A stretch of DNA of 64,000 nt from the NCBI GenBank assembly GCA_032717465.1, contig CM064671.1:52814498-52878497 (forward strand), given 5' to 3'. The notes beneath the pieces are model-generated. The model did not search any database. It had not been told where the DNA came from and saw nothing but the letters and a program-made list of their open reading frames with translations. The DNA is from Coenobita brevimanus. Taxonomy: Eukaryota > Arthropoda > Malacostraca > Decapoda > Coenobitidae. Made by a program: the position numbers and the translations under genes. This document shows, piece after piece, positions 34,636 through 44,435 of this stretch; the stretch's first letter is position 1; each line of letters begins with the position of its first letter.

Positions 34636-35719
34636 ATGCAAGAAAGACGTGCTACCATTGCCTGCGACCCGTTGAGGGGGGCTACCAGCCAGCCACAGTC
34701 TTCCACCACCCAGAAGATCCGGGGGACCGTGGTTTGGTTTAACGTAATGGCGGGGTATGGATTCATCAAACGCCAGGATACTGGCGTTGATGTTTTTGTG
34801 CACTGCCAGGCGATCATTAAACCAAACCCTCGGCACCTCCAACGCTCCCTTGGTGATGGAGAATCGGTGGAGTTTAGTCTGTTTGGAACCCTCAAGGGTC
34901 CTGAGGCTTGGGATGTTACTGGGCCGGGTGGTGTTGCTGTGCAGGGTTCTGCCCATGCACGGCAGCGCCACATGGCCCGAGGACGTCAAGCCAGGGATCC
35001 TGGGAGTTCTGAACACATGAACTTCGTTGTGGAGATGTGTATCGCGATGGCAAAGGCTTTTTGTGGGGGTGATAAGAGGGCTTTGTGCATTTTTCTCCCA
35101 AAGATCTTTGAGGAGAATGGGCTGTCTCGCCTTATCATCCCCGAGTGCTTTGCCCGCGATATACACTCTGTCCCTTGCCGACGGGAGCATCAGGCTCATC
35201 AACCACAGCCACGATCTGCTGCTTGGCAAACGCCGAGGAAGAGGCTTAGGCTGGAGGCCCCCCTCAACCGACAGACAGCCTCTCGGATCAATGACCCGGC
35301 CCCGGCCCCGAACAATGCTATACCTATTATGACCACGGCGGAAGTCCACCATCCGCCAGCAATGTCTGAGAGGGAGCGGGACTCAACTGACACCGCCTCC
35401 ATGGTTGAGGAAGCATTGGCTGGCTCCTCGACCGAGGAGGAAGTTGGTGATTCCCCCCCTCCTCAGACAGAGGAGGGCACCCCATCTCGCCCTCCCACTA
35501 TCGACCTAAAGGATCAGCTAGACGTAGCCTCCTATAGACACCTCCTGGCTCTCAGTGCTCACACCCGGTCGTACCAGCTCGGAGAAACGACATACACCAC
35601 TCTTTACGATCTGCTCAGCTGCCGACCGGGGTGAGGATATAAGACCTGCGCTGATTGTCAGGGAGGAGGAGGTGCGTCTAGCCGATCTTCGAGCATTTTA
35701 CCACATGCTTCCACCTTGA
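34636..35719 (+). CDS. Intronless cold-shock (Y-box) domain protein with unknown C-terminal domain
   Basis: A 332-codon frame (34636-35634). Residues about 28-105 are a cold-shock domain very close to animal Y-box proteins: RGTVVWFNVMAGYGFIKR (RNP1), VDVFVHCQAI (RNP2), SLGDGESVEFSLF, then EAWDVTGPGGVAVQGS. Such domains bind single-stranded DNA or RNA. Residues about 128-180 (MNFVVEMCIAMAKAF, FEENGLSRLIIPE) form a second module that in pattern resembles the small C-terminal block of some arthropod LINE ORF1 proteins; this is from memory and unverified. An acidic, Pro-rich tail follows. At the GGGG run near 35630 a one-base shift would continue into LADLRAFYHMLPP, ending at 35719. It lacks introns and is GC-rich beside AT-rich flanks. 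It may be a retrotransposon ORF1 or a retrogene. Confidence 0.75.
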
Positions 35720-37248
35720 CTGGCCCCTTAGATCGTCGGTGGTGCACGGTGAAGGAGTGAATCCATTTTGCTTAATTACTCTGGCTGGCCTAATGCCCTA
35801 TGTTGGTGGCGATGGTCATTAAGCCCCAACAAAGCAAAATCAACTCCTGAACAACACTCAGGGAAAAGTCCCTTACATCACCATGACTGGGATATTCAAT
35901 CAGCAAGTGTCGAACAGTCAAGGAGGCAATGCATTTCTCCAAACATGTACTCAAGGCTGAGGGTGGGTACCTGAATGTTAAACAGCACAAAACTGTACCA
36001 ACCAAGAACACATCAATGGATACTTAAATCAGTCAAATATCAAAAGAGTATGAAATGTATATAATATGGCATTTAAGATGTTCTAATGCAATGCATAGCG
36101 AATGCTTCTTTATGACTACTTATGACCTACATAGGGATTTTTCGCGTTTTTTCGACAATAGACCAAATTAATGGAAAAATACATCCAACTGAAAAGAAAA
36201 ATGTTCTTACTTTCTTACTACATGCACTTTCCTGGAGTTTCGGGCATGTTTAGCATATTCTCTCAAGAATAAAAAAGCTTCAAGTTAGGTTTTCTTACAA
36301 CAAAATTTGCGTAATAAGTGCATATAAATTATCAGGTGGAACTAAAGATTTTCAGGTGGAACTAAATCATATGAAAAGTGTGTATTGACTGGCTCAGATC
36401 ATTAGTTTTCTAACTTTGCTTACAGGTATTATGTTTCTAATTGCGGTTTCATCTCTAACTTCCTTTATGGTAACTTTGTAGCTGCATTTGGAGTGTTTTT
36501 GTAAAACTATCAACAGTGGTCATCCTAAGGGTTTTCTCTTTTCACCAACTATCTCTTATTCATCACCATCTTCCTGATATGCATATCTGAATCTATTCCC
36601 TCATACACTAATAACTACTCCCTTCAATGTTCTCCTCCAGTGACCCTTTATTGTTTGGGTCTGCAGCTGGGTTATGACATCCTCTTTGGATGGCCTCGTT
36701 TCTCTGCCACCAGCCTGACCACATATGCCATTATTTATTTCCTTCTAGCTCTTCTTCCATTATAATATCTTTATGATAAATAGTGTGAACATTTCCACGT
36801 TTGTCAAAATCTCCTACTGTGAAGAGCAAAACTGTCACAGCTGGGACGGAGTTGATGTTCAAAGCCATTTGTGGAGGCTGTGGTGGGAACACCACCCGTG
36901 GATGTTTCGACCAGAGGTAGGCCTGGCTATGTAACACCCCCTACAGGCAGAACTATATCCAGGGAATGGCCAGTTGGTTCTAAGGGGAGAGGGCATTTCT
37001 TGGGATAGGACTTCTGGCATTTGGCTGGACATCTGTCATCACAAGTCAGAAGGCATTATCACATTTTTATATACTCTTGTTCAATTCATTTGGCTTCAAC
37101 CAGTTTCTTTGTCATTATTCAGACAGGAAAGGGTACGAAATAGACATTTGAGGGTCAGCCTTCACTAGTGTAGGCAGATGAGAACATTGTCCCAAAAACA
37201 GTTCATAAAATCTTTTTGACAAATCCAACATTTCTTTCTGTCACCCAT
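35720..37248. other. No gene recognised
   Basis: AT-rich sequence with a low-complexity, CT-rich block at about 36540-36720 that resembles dispersed non-coding repeats. No frame here shows a recognisable domain. Confidence 0.35.
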
Positions 37249-37460
37249 TTAACCTGAGGCGTCCCAATGACGTACGGATACGTTCCCACATTTTGTCACA
37301 GTGACACCCGACGATGTATCCATACGTTTTGCAATTACAAGGTCCGTCATTTGCACATTTTTTAAATTTTGCATGTGATTTTTGGTACATATATGCAGGC
37401 AACGTGCAGTGAGAAGGAAAATAAGGTATAGTCCTTCCGTTGTCTGGGGAAGGCACGAGT
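37249..37460. mobile_element. piggyBac-type terminus (one end only)
   Basis: TTAA at 37249-37252 is followed by CCTGAGGCGTCCC and GACGTACGG. A stretch containing TTGCAATTACAAGGTCCGTC comes next. The same arrangement follows the TTAA at 50089 (CCCGCCCCGTCCC, GACGTATGG, TGCAATTGCAAGGTCCCTA). The two are therefore ends of the same family. I could not find the other end of this copy. Confidence 0.55.
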
Positions 37461-37600
37461 GGTGTGGTGGGAGTGATTGGTGAGAGGGAAAGTGGTGTGG
37501 CATGAGTGAGCGGTGAAAGGGAAAGTGGTGTGGCATGAGTGAGCGGTGAAAGGGAAAGTGGTGTGGCATGAGTGAGCGGTGAAAGGGAAAGTGGTGGTGG
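37458..37600. repeat. 33 bp minisatellite
   Basis: About four near-identical 33 bp units (GTGGTGTGGCATGAGTGAGC plus GGTGAAAGGGAAA). On the minus strand they give an 11-residue repeat in an open frame, which I take to be a by-product of the repeat rather than a gene. Confidence 0.9.
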
Positions 37601-38177
37601 GAGAGAGGCACTGCCAGCATGTGGTGTATGTGGGCAGCAGGCAGGTGAGAAGGAGCCACTCCCTTGCATGTCTTTCGCCCCTCAATATTCCCGTGCTTCC
37701 TCCCCACTGCCCTTTGATGTGGGGAAAGGAAGGAAAGGAAGGGAAAGGGTAAGGGAAAAGGGAGAGGGAAGAGGAGCACGAGTGGGGAAGGGCGCTGCTC
37801 TCCACCTCCCCAACCTCCCCCATCACCCTCTCCTTCCCACCCTGACAAGGAATATCACACCTTGTTACATTACTGATACTGTGTGTGCCTCCAATAATTT
37901 GACGCTCACTGTACATATGCGATAATATGATGCTTAATATAATAGTAAGGCCTGTAAGTATGTGATAACAATTATATACAGTGGAAATGGGTGTAATATT
38001 AGTGGAAAAGTATTATATAAGTTGAAAAAAGTGTAAGTTGAAACAAATCATAGCGAGTTCACTCACTATGTACATATGCAATAATCTGATCCTCATTATA
38101 ATAGTAAGGCCTGTAAATATGTGATAACAATTATATAAAGTGGAAACGGGTGTAATGTTAGTGGAAAAGTATTATAT

Positions 38178-38795
38178 ATATCTATCTATTGCCAGACGCC
38201 TCAATCCCGTTTGGGGTGGCCACAAACAAATCGCCTCCAAGTCGCCCTGTCCCCCGCCATTTCACTGCCCTGCTCCCAACTCACACCCCCCTCTCTCATA
38301 TACCTCTCCACCCCATCCCTCCATCTCATCCTCGGCCTCCCCCTCCCTCTTCCCCCCTCCACCTCACTCGCATACACTCTCTTCGTCAGTCTTTCACCCT
38401 CCATCCTTTCCATATGGCCAAACCACCTCAGTGTGTTCCTCATAACACTTCCTATCACATCCACATCAACACCACAACGCTCCTTTATATCCTCATTCGT
38501 CAGCCTCTCTCTCCACGTGACTCCACAGGCTCCTCTTAAATAACTCATTTCCACTGCTCTCACTCTTGACTTGTGTCCTTCAAACAATGTCCAAGCTTCA
38601 CTTCCGTACGTTAGAGTTGGTATCACAATACTGTCATGTAGTAACTTTTTCACTTCCATGCTCACTTCCCTGTTTCTTATCACTGCTTTCAAAGAACCAG
38701 CAACCTTTCTTCCCTGCTGTACCCTTTCAAGCACTTCACCCTCCAAACCTCCATCCTTACTCATCACACTACCCAAGTACTTAAACGTACTCACA
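38178..38795 (-). mobile_element. RTE-like LINE (family B), C-terminal part
   Basis: Frame 38201-38794 encodes KYLGSVMSKDGGLEGEV, RVQQGRKVAGSLKAVIRNRE, TYGSEAWTLFEGHKSR, RWFGHMERMEGERL and RGRGRPRMRWRDG, the C-terminal end of a LINE polyprotein. The 3' end has a GATA-type tandem tail (ATCTATCTAT on the plus strand). It is interrupted at 38796 by a SINE and continues at 39135-39250. A longer copy lies at 52600-61806. Confidence 0.85.
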
Positions 38796-39134
38796 TTGGC
38801 TCAATCGGTAGAGAGGTGGCTTGCGGTCCTACCGGACCCAGGTTCAAATCCCCGCTGGGGCAGGGAACAGTTTAAGGATTTGAATTTCATTACGGCAGAG
38901 TTTATCGATCTACCAGAAGACCCGCCGACATGTCGTAAAAATACCCCCGCTAATATCAATACACCAGTCCTGTATGAGACAGCCCTAGCATGTATTCAAT
39001 ATGGACGGTGGGTGTTAGCGCCGAAGTGGTGACATGTAGAGGTGTACGATATGTAGGAGGACTACTGGGCCTTGGGAGCAGGCTGAGAAGCCTATGCCCA
39101 GAGTCGAGCACATAAAAAAAAAAAAAAAAAAAAA
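38796..39134 (+). mobile_element. tRNA-derived SINE
   Basis: The head is tRNA-like, with a perfect A box TGGCTCAATCGG at 38797-38808 and a B box GGTTCAAATCC at 38841-38851, the internal RNA polymerase III promoter. About 250 bases of unrelated body follow, then a 21-base A run (39114-39134). It lies inside the antisense family B LINE, whose frame reads on both sides. It is a short non-autonomous retroposon that would depend on a LINE RT. Confidence 0.88.
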
Positions 39135-39250
39135 TGCTGTACATTCACGAACTTCACCTCTCTCAAAGACCATCACTTTACTCTTCCCTACATTCACCTT
39201 TAGATTCCGTTTCTTACACACTCTCTCAAACTCATCCACCAAGCCTTGCA
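39135..39250 (-). mobile_element. RTE-like LINE (family B), piece beyond the SINE
   Basis: The minus strand gives LQGLVDEFERVCKKRNLKV and KSKVMVFERGEV, contiguous with 38178-38795 in the intact copy near 61050-61190, apart from about 25 bases lost at the SINE site. It ends abruptly at about 39250, where a plus-strand family A LINE begins. Confidence 0.8.
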
Positions 39251-39251
39251 G

Positions 39252-39527
39252 CAATTGGAGGGGGATAACTTTGACACCTGTAGTTGCAAAAGTCTTTTCC
39301 AAAATCTTGTTGAACAGAATAGAGCCAGTAATTGATAAAATTTTAAGAGAAGAACAAGCGGGATTTAGAAAGGGTCGAGGTTGTAATGATCAGATTTTTA
39401 TCGTAAGGCATCTAATGCAACAAGCTAATGAGATGAAAATGCCGCTTAGTATGTGTTTTGTGGATACTGAAAAGGCGTTTGATAGTGTTTCACGTGGAGC
39501 TATGTTGAAAATTATGAGATTTTATGG
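39252..39527 (+). mobile_element. RTE-like LINE (family A), segment 1
   Basis: The frame encodes ITLTPVVAKVFSKILLNRI, EEQAGFRKGRGCNDQIFIV, MCFVDTEKAFDSVSRGAML and MRFYG. It is cut at TA (39528-39529) by the pogo/Tigger element and resumes at 42633. It is 5'-truncated at about 39252 against an antisense family B LINE. Confidence 0.85.
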
Positions 39528-39529
39528 TA

Positions 39530-42500
39530 CAGTAATCACTCCAATATCCGGATCAATAGAGCCATCGGTAGGTTCGGATATTGGTTTTGTCCGGATATTG
39601 GGCCCCAGCTTATGGACTTGTACTTACGGACCCTAACACAGAGAAACACCTATACAACTCCCTCCGGACATGCATGGCACCTATTTAACACCCAAATCAC
39701 ACCAATAAGGCACATAAATGACTGAAATAAATGCAATAGACACATAAAATGTGGGTTTAGAAGTATGTTCATACATTAATAAACATTCTGGTACTTATGG
39801 ACTCTAACCGAACCTAACCTAACCGAACCTAACCGAACTCTGAAAAACACATTCCTACTGCACATGCATGAGGTAAGTTTAGTATGGAAAGAAGTACAGT
39901 ATGACACTTTCTGGTAAGTATAGTATGGGAAAAAATACAATATGAAACATTCTGGTAAATATAGTATGGAAAATAGTACAACATGAAACATTTTGCCTAC
40001 TTACAGCAAGTCCCTGGCCACCTCGATGAATAACCGCCTCCTCTCGGACTCTGACAGTAAGAACGATTTCCTGAAGCACTTGCACTACACTCTTCCTGAA
40101 GTCTTGCACTGAACTTAGTCACTAACACACAGAAGTCCGTTCTTTTCACAGTGTTCACTTTAGTCCAAATAATGTTCCATTAAATTTAAGTGTTGCACAT
40201 TAACTTTTCCCAAGTTTTTTAAGTTTCCAAAGCCAAAACAAAGAAGGTTAGTTACGTTAAATTTCTTTTCTACTTAGTCTTTTCTCCCAACTTGAAAACC
40301 TTAACACAACACAACTTTTTTTCACTGCACAACACTCAAAATTCCCGTGTGGTCTAGTGGAGAAGTTCTTGCTGTTTATTCACTGTCAGAGCCCGAGAGT
40401 ATCACTGGCAGGCGTCCAAGGGGTGCATCGGTGGGTAGTGGTGATGGCGTACCGACTACAGAAGACTCTGAAGACAGCCGCAAACTCACGTCGAGCGGTG
40501 ACTCCACTGTAGCTGATGTGCTGGGCTGTGGCTCGGAGCATGAGGGCCTGTCTTGGGGAGGCAACGGAGTGGAACCAGGGCTTGGCACAGCGGGGGTCAC
40601 GGGCCTGAAAAAACTGTCAATCGTTGACTGACGCAAGGACCGACGATTCTGGCGATTGATGATGCGCTGCCGGAAAGCACGCACTTCCTCCACGAGTCCC
40701 AAGGGCCCCATCTCCCTGTCGCAGTCCGGGTGTTCCAGGTAGTCTAGGACGAACTCTAGATGTTCCCGGAGTGCGCTCAGCTTGGGGATGGCTGGAGTAG
40801 TGTCCTGCTGGGCGGAGTCTGCATCATCATCGCCTTCGTCGTCGGAATCTTCAAGTTCGGGACTGACACCAGCAACCGAAGACGCGATCTCGATATCAGA
40901 CAACGTCTGATACCCAGGATCGCCCTCGTCGTCGTCCAACCACTCACGAACATCGTCCACATCAACATCGTTGCCGTGCGTACGTAGCCGTGCATGGAAG
41001 TCATCCACGTCAAACCCTAGGAAATCGTACTCCACATCTGTTCCGAGAAGCAGACGAGACCAACCATTTTCAAGAGTTTTCACAGGGACTTCCTTCCATG
41101 CACTAGCCCAGTTGTACAGCGCAGACTTGATGTTGTAGCAGCGAAGGTTTTCCAAAGTCCGCTTGCCTCGAGTGTCACGTCCTTCCCTGCGCTCGTCCTC
41201 GTCCTCAAGAACCACCATCACCTCGTCCAGGAACTTCCGACGGTACAGGCGCTTTGTTGCCACGATCACTCCTTGGTCCATTGGTTGAATGAGAGCAGTC
41301 GTATTAGGTGGCAGAAACATGCACCTAATACGGCCATTCTCAGCAACCAAGTCCTTGTCGCACGGGTGGGCAGGTGCATTGTCGAGGAGAAGGAGAGCCT
41401 TTACCTGGTCGCGAGGAATTCCCAGTGTCTTCGTCTGGTAATGTATGACCTCCTTGACGAAGTGATGGTGAAACCAGTCTTTGAAAATCACAGCTGTGAA
41501 CCATGCTTTCAAAGAATGGTACCATACGACAGGAAGGACATCCATCACCCCACGAAGGCACCGAGGCTGCTTTGCACGGCCAACAATAACGGGCTTAAGC
41601 CGGTGCATGCCGTTAGCATTGGCACAACACAAAGCAGATATCCGTTCCTTAGAAAGCTTGCGGCCAGGTACACGCTTCTCCGTCTCATCGGCGAGAGTGT
41701 TCGTTGGCACCGAGCGATAGAATAGGCCAGTTTCGTCAGCGTTATAGACTTGACCGAGAGTGAGGCCCTCCCTGTCGATCAAGCCTTTCACCTTGTGCCG
41801 AAACTCGTCCACTCCATCCTCGTTAGCGTCCAATGCTTCGCCATGTGCTTTACGGTTAGTAAGGCCATGTCGCAACTTGAACGCGAAGAGCCAACCCTCG
41901 GATGCCTTGAAGTCTAGGGCGTCGTGAAGCCTTGCAAACTTCTCAGCAGCAGCCTTCAGCTCCGTTCCACGTACCATCACACCAGCTGCACGTTGCTGTC
42001 GATACCAAATCAACGTGGAGCGGTCGATCTCTGCATACTTGGGAGTAAACATAACCTTCCTCTCCACGTTGCGTTTGCTTCTCGACGAGAAGTCAGCCGT
42101 GTACTGCATGAGCTTGTCTCGGGAACGCTTGATATCAAACAAAGTCGACCGGGCCAGGTTGAACTCGCGGAGAATGCGAGAGGAAGACCAACCCGCATCA
42201 ACCTTCTCCAATATCTCCCGTTTCTTCTCCAGAGTCAACACCACTCTCTTCCTTTTCTCAGGAGGCGGGGCCATCATCACACACACTAAGAGTAGGGCAG
42301 AGAGCAGCAGGAGGCCTTGCAGCAAGTACGGCACCACCACAAAAGCGAGCACGTGGGCAGCCATGACGAAGATCGTAGGTCTTGTCGCGGTGAGAGACAG
42401 GCGGGAAGTGGGGAGGATGCAGCGGCGCTCTATCGGACGTCGGAGGAATGACGAACCAAAACAATGCTCTCACGCGGCGCGCGCGGCAAGTTCAAATTAC

Positions 42501-42630
42501 GGACGGCAAAAAATCGATTTTTTTTTCCAATTTTTTTGGATTTTCGGACCATTTTGGGAATGTTTGATCCCAGGACGATAAGGTTCGGTTAGTGGGGATG
42601 TTCGGTTATTGGGCGTCCGGATATTAGATG
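39530..42630 (-). mobile_element. pogo/Tigger-type DNA transposon
   Basis: A 3101 bp insertion bounded by TA on both sides (39528-39529 and 42631-42632), the Tc1/mariner/pogo target duplication. The host LINE reads cleanly across the gap. The ends share CAATATCCGGA / TAATATCCGGAC as imperfect inverted repeats starting CA, with further TCCGGATATT copies inside the left end. It encodes one intact transposase on the minus strand. The coding part is clearly richer in GC than the surroundings. Confidence 0.9.
40376..42274 (-). CDS. Tigger/jerky-type transposase, intact
   Basis: The open frame starts at 42364, but its first 30 residues are an odd hydrophobic run; I prefer the Met at 42274 (MAPPPEKRKRVVL), giving 632 residues, the usual length range for Tigger/jerky proteins. 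In 662-residue numbering: psq-type HTH about 36-85, CENP-B-type HTH about 112-168, then a DDD catalytic core with NADETG (D210), LLLLDNAPAH (D328) and IQPMDQGV (D363), 35 residues apart. An acidic segment follows. Near the C-terminus, QSTIDSFF (579-586) is a PCNA-interacting (PIP) box, known in pogo transposase. It acts in the nucleus, excising and inserting the element at TA. No frameshift or stop, so it may be functional or recently so. Confidence 0.93.
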   Translation of the reverse strand: MAPPPEKRKRVVLTLEKKREILEKVDAGWSSSRILREFNLARSTLFDIKRSRDKLMQYTADFSSRSKRNVERKVMFTPKYAEIDRSTLIWYRQQRAAGVMVRGTELKAAAEKFARLHDALDFKASEGWLFAFKLRHGLTNRKAHGEALDANEDGVDEFRHKVKGLIDREGLTLGQVYNADETGLFYRSVPTNTLADETEKRVPGRKLSKERISALCCANANGMHRLKPVIVGRAKQPRCLRGVMDVLPVVWYHSLKAWFTAVIFKDWFHHHFVKEVIHYQTKTLGIPRDQVKALLLLDNAPAHPCDKDLVAENGRIRCMFLPPNTTALIQPMDQGVIVATKRLYRRKFLDEVMVVLEDEDERREGRDTRGKRTLENLRCYNIKSALYNWASAWKEVPVKTLENGWSRLLLGTDVEYDFLGFDVDDFHARLRTHGNDVDVDDVREWLDDDEGDPGYQTLSDIEIASSVAGVSPELEDSDDEGDDDADSAQQDTTPAIPKLSALREHLEFVLDYLEHPDCDREMGPLGLVEEVRAFRQRIINRQNRRSLRQSTIDSFFRPVTPAVPSPGSTPLPPQDRPSCSEPQPSTSATVESPLDVSLRLSSESSVVGTPSPLPTDAPLGRLPVILSGSDSE

Positions 42631-42632
42631 TA

Positions 42633-42741
42633 CATCAGAAAAGTTTGTAAATATTATTAGAAGCCTGCATGAAGGTACTTTGTGTAAGGTAATGGTTGGT
42701 GGTTCTTTGAGTGATCCATTTGAAGTTAGGTCAGGAGTGAT
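42633..42741 (+). mobile_element. RTE-like LINE (family A), segment 2
   Basis: The LINE resumes as ATCAGAAAAGTTTGTAAATATT and encodes EKFVNIIRSLHEG, VMVGGSLSDPFEVRSGV. It is cut again at TTAA (42742-42745) by a piggyBac-like element. Confidence 0.85.
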
Positions 42742-42745
42742 TTAA

Positions 42746-44431
42746 CCCCTACACCGCGGGCATGTTTACCGATGTTTTGCGTGTGGTCGCGGGGTTATTC
42801 GGGCTCCGACAGACTCTCAAAAAATATTTGCCAAAAATTAGTTATTAGTCCTAGAATATTAAAATTATATATGCTTATGGCACATACCTTCAGCTTTCTC
42901 CTGGAATGTTTGTTGAGCCTTCGTCAGTTACCGTAGGACTTGTGGAGACCTCTGAAGTTGGGTAACGAAGTCTCCACTTTACACTTCCCGACAACCCGTA
43001 ATATGATTACCGCAGCCAGATATTAACGCTATAAACACTACTCTATGATTTTCAAGTAGTTTGGGATCCATACTCCAAAAAAAAAACCCACTGTGAAAGC
43101 AATGAAAATTATGAATTTGTCTGACCGCCGCACTTGCGCTAGTTTGCTCTTGGTACTCTGTCATTTATTATTCATAAAACCCCTCACACTTATATATATC
43201 TACAGTCTTTATCCATAAGTTTCCTTCAGTAGTATTAGTTTATTGTCACTGTAGGGATTCAATTTCTTTCAGTAAAATACGTAGCATTCACTTTCTCGTC
43301 CTGTATACTAGCATTGAGAGTGAATGTCACTTTCATCTTCACTCTCATAACTCATAGTATTCAGACATGCTAGAGTGAAACTTTCACTTTCATTACTCCT
43401 AGGGTATATACTCGTATTCTTATAATACTACTCATTTACATTTCTATTTACGTTCTCTATTTTATTTATGTTATTACATTTCTATTTTATTTACACTGTG
43501 TTATGCACTGTCACTTGAAGTAACGTATAAAACTATTTTCCATTGTTCACGTATATTTACATTCATTACTTTCGCTTGCTGTTTACACATTATTTACACA
43601 TTATTTACAATTCCACTTGCACTGTTTTACTCAATAGAAAGATCGTAGTCACTCTTTTATCAATTGTCAGCCCTTTACCTCTTTCCACACGAGGTTTAGT
43701 AGGGGATAAAGGTCACAGGGCCCTTTGCATGGGGGTGAAAAAGGCCCTGAAGTCAGCAAGAGGAACAGATGTACCTCCTCTCCGGAAGATGAGAGAGAAC
43801 TGATAAGGGAGGACCGGCCCGGGTAGAGGCCTACTTAGGGGATATTCAGTACTACCAACGTAGCTCTTGAAACAGCTATGTATTTCACTTAGGCTTCTCC
43901 CTTCCCTCCTTATATGTATATTTATTACGAAAATAGATTATACAGCATATTTCAAGGGGAAAAAAACAGCGAAAATTAGCGAACGAGTGCACGTGAGGTG
44001 TTGTCAGGTGAAAATTAGCCAATTCCAGGTGTATGGCACTTTCACTTACCTTATTTCTTTCTTGTATATATTATTTGGTATATGAATAGGGCATAGGGCT
44101 TATTTCAATGGATGAAATCAGTGAAAAATTCCAGGTAAGATTTACTTAGCGTAGCACGGCCGGGCAGGCAAGAGGATAGGGTAATGGAGGGGGGGGTAGG
44201 GAGGGGAGTCAAGAACAGGGAGAAATGGCTAAATTGTCAACAATGGATGGGAGTACAGATGAGATTAGGAGTGCTGACTAGTGTTGGACATTGGCAGTAC
44301 TGATAGATGATACAAGCGCCCACTTGGAAGCCTGAGTGAATTCAAAATATCACAGAATCACAAAAGCGACGCCCCGCGGTCTGATCCCTTGCTCCCAAGC
44401 GTCACGAAAGTGACGCCCCGCGGTTAAGGGG
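42746..44431. mobile_element. 1.7 kb non-autonomous piggyBac-like element
   Basis: It is flanked by TTAA (42742-42745 and 44432-44435). The ends read inward as CCCCTACACCGCGGG and CCCCTTAACCGCGGG, matching at 13 of 15 positions. The interrupted LINE has a single TTAA at this site in the antisense copy near 33220. I find no transposase domain in it, so it is probably non-autonomous. Confidence 0.85.
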
Positions 44432-44435
44432 TTAA

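Noticed and set aside
37241..37916. Several overlapping minus-strand frames of 140-200 residues
   Set aside because: They are kept open by the 33 bp minisatellite and a purine-rich stretch; three frames are open at once and none has a recognisable domain.
38797..38870. Functional tRNA gene
   Set aside because: A and B boxes are present but the acceptor stem and anticodon arm do not form and a SINE body with poly-A follows.
40376..42274. Host jerky-like gene instead of a transposon
   Set aside because: Clean TA duplication inside a LINE, matching ends and a single exon all point to a mobile element.
42275..42364. Hydrophobic 30-residue N-terminus of the Tigger frame as a signal peptide or membrane anchor
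   Set aside because: A nuclear transposase should not have one, and a Met just before the basic HTH gives the normal start; the upstream part is probably chance open frame.
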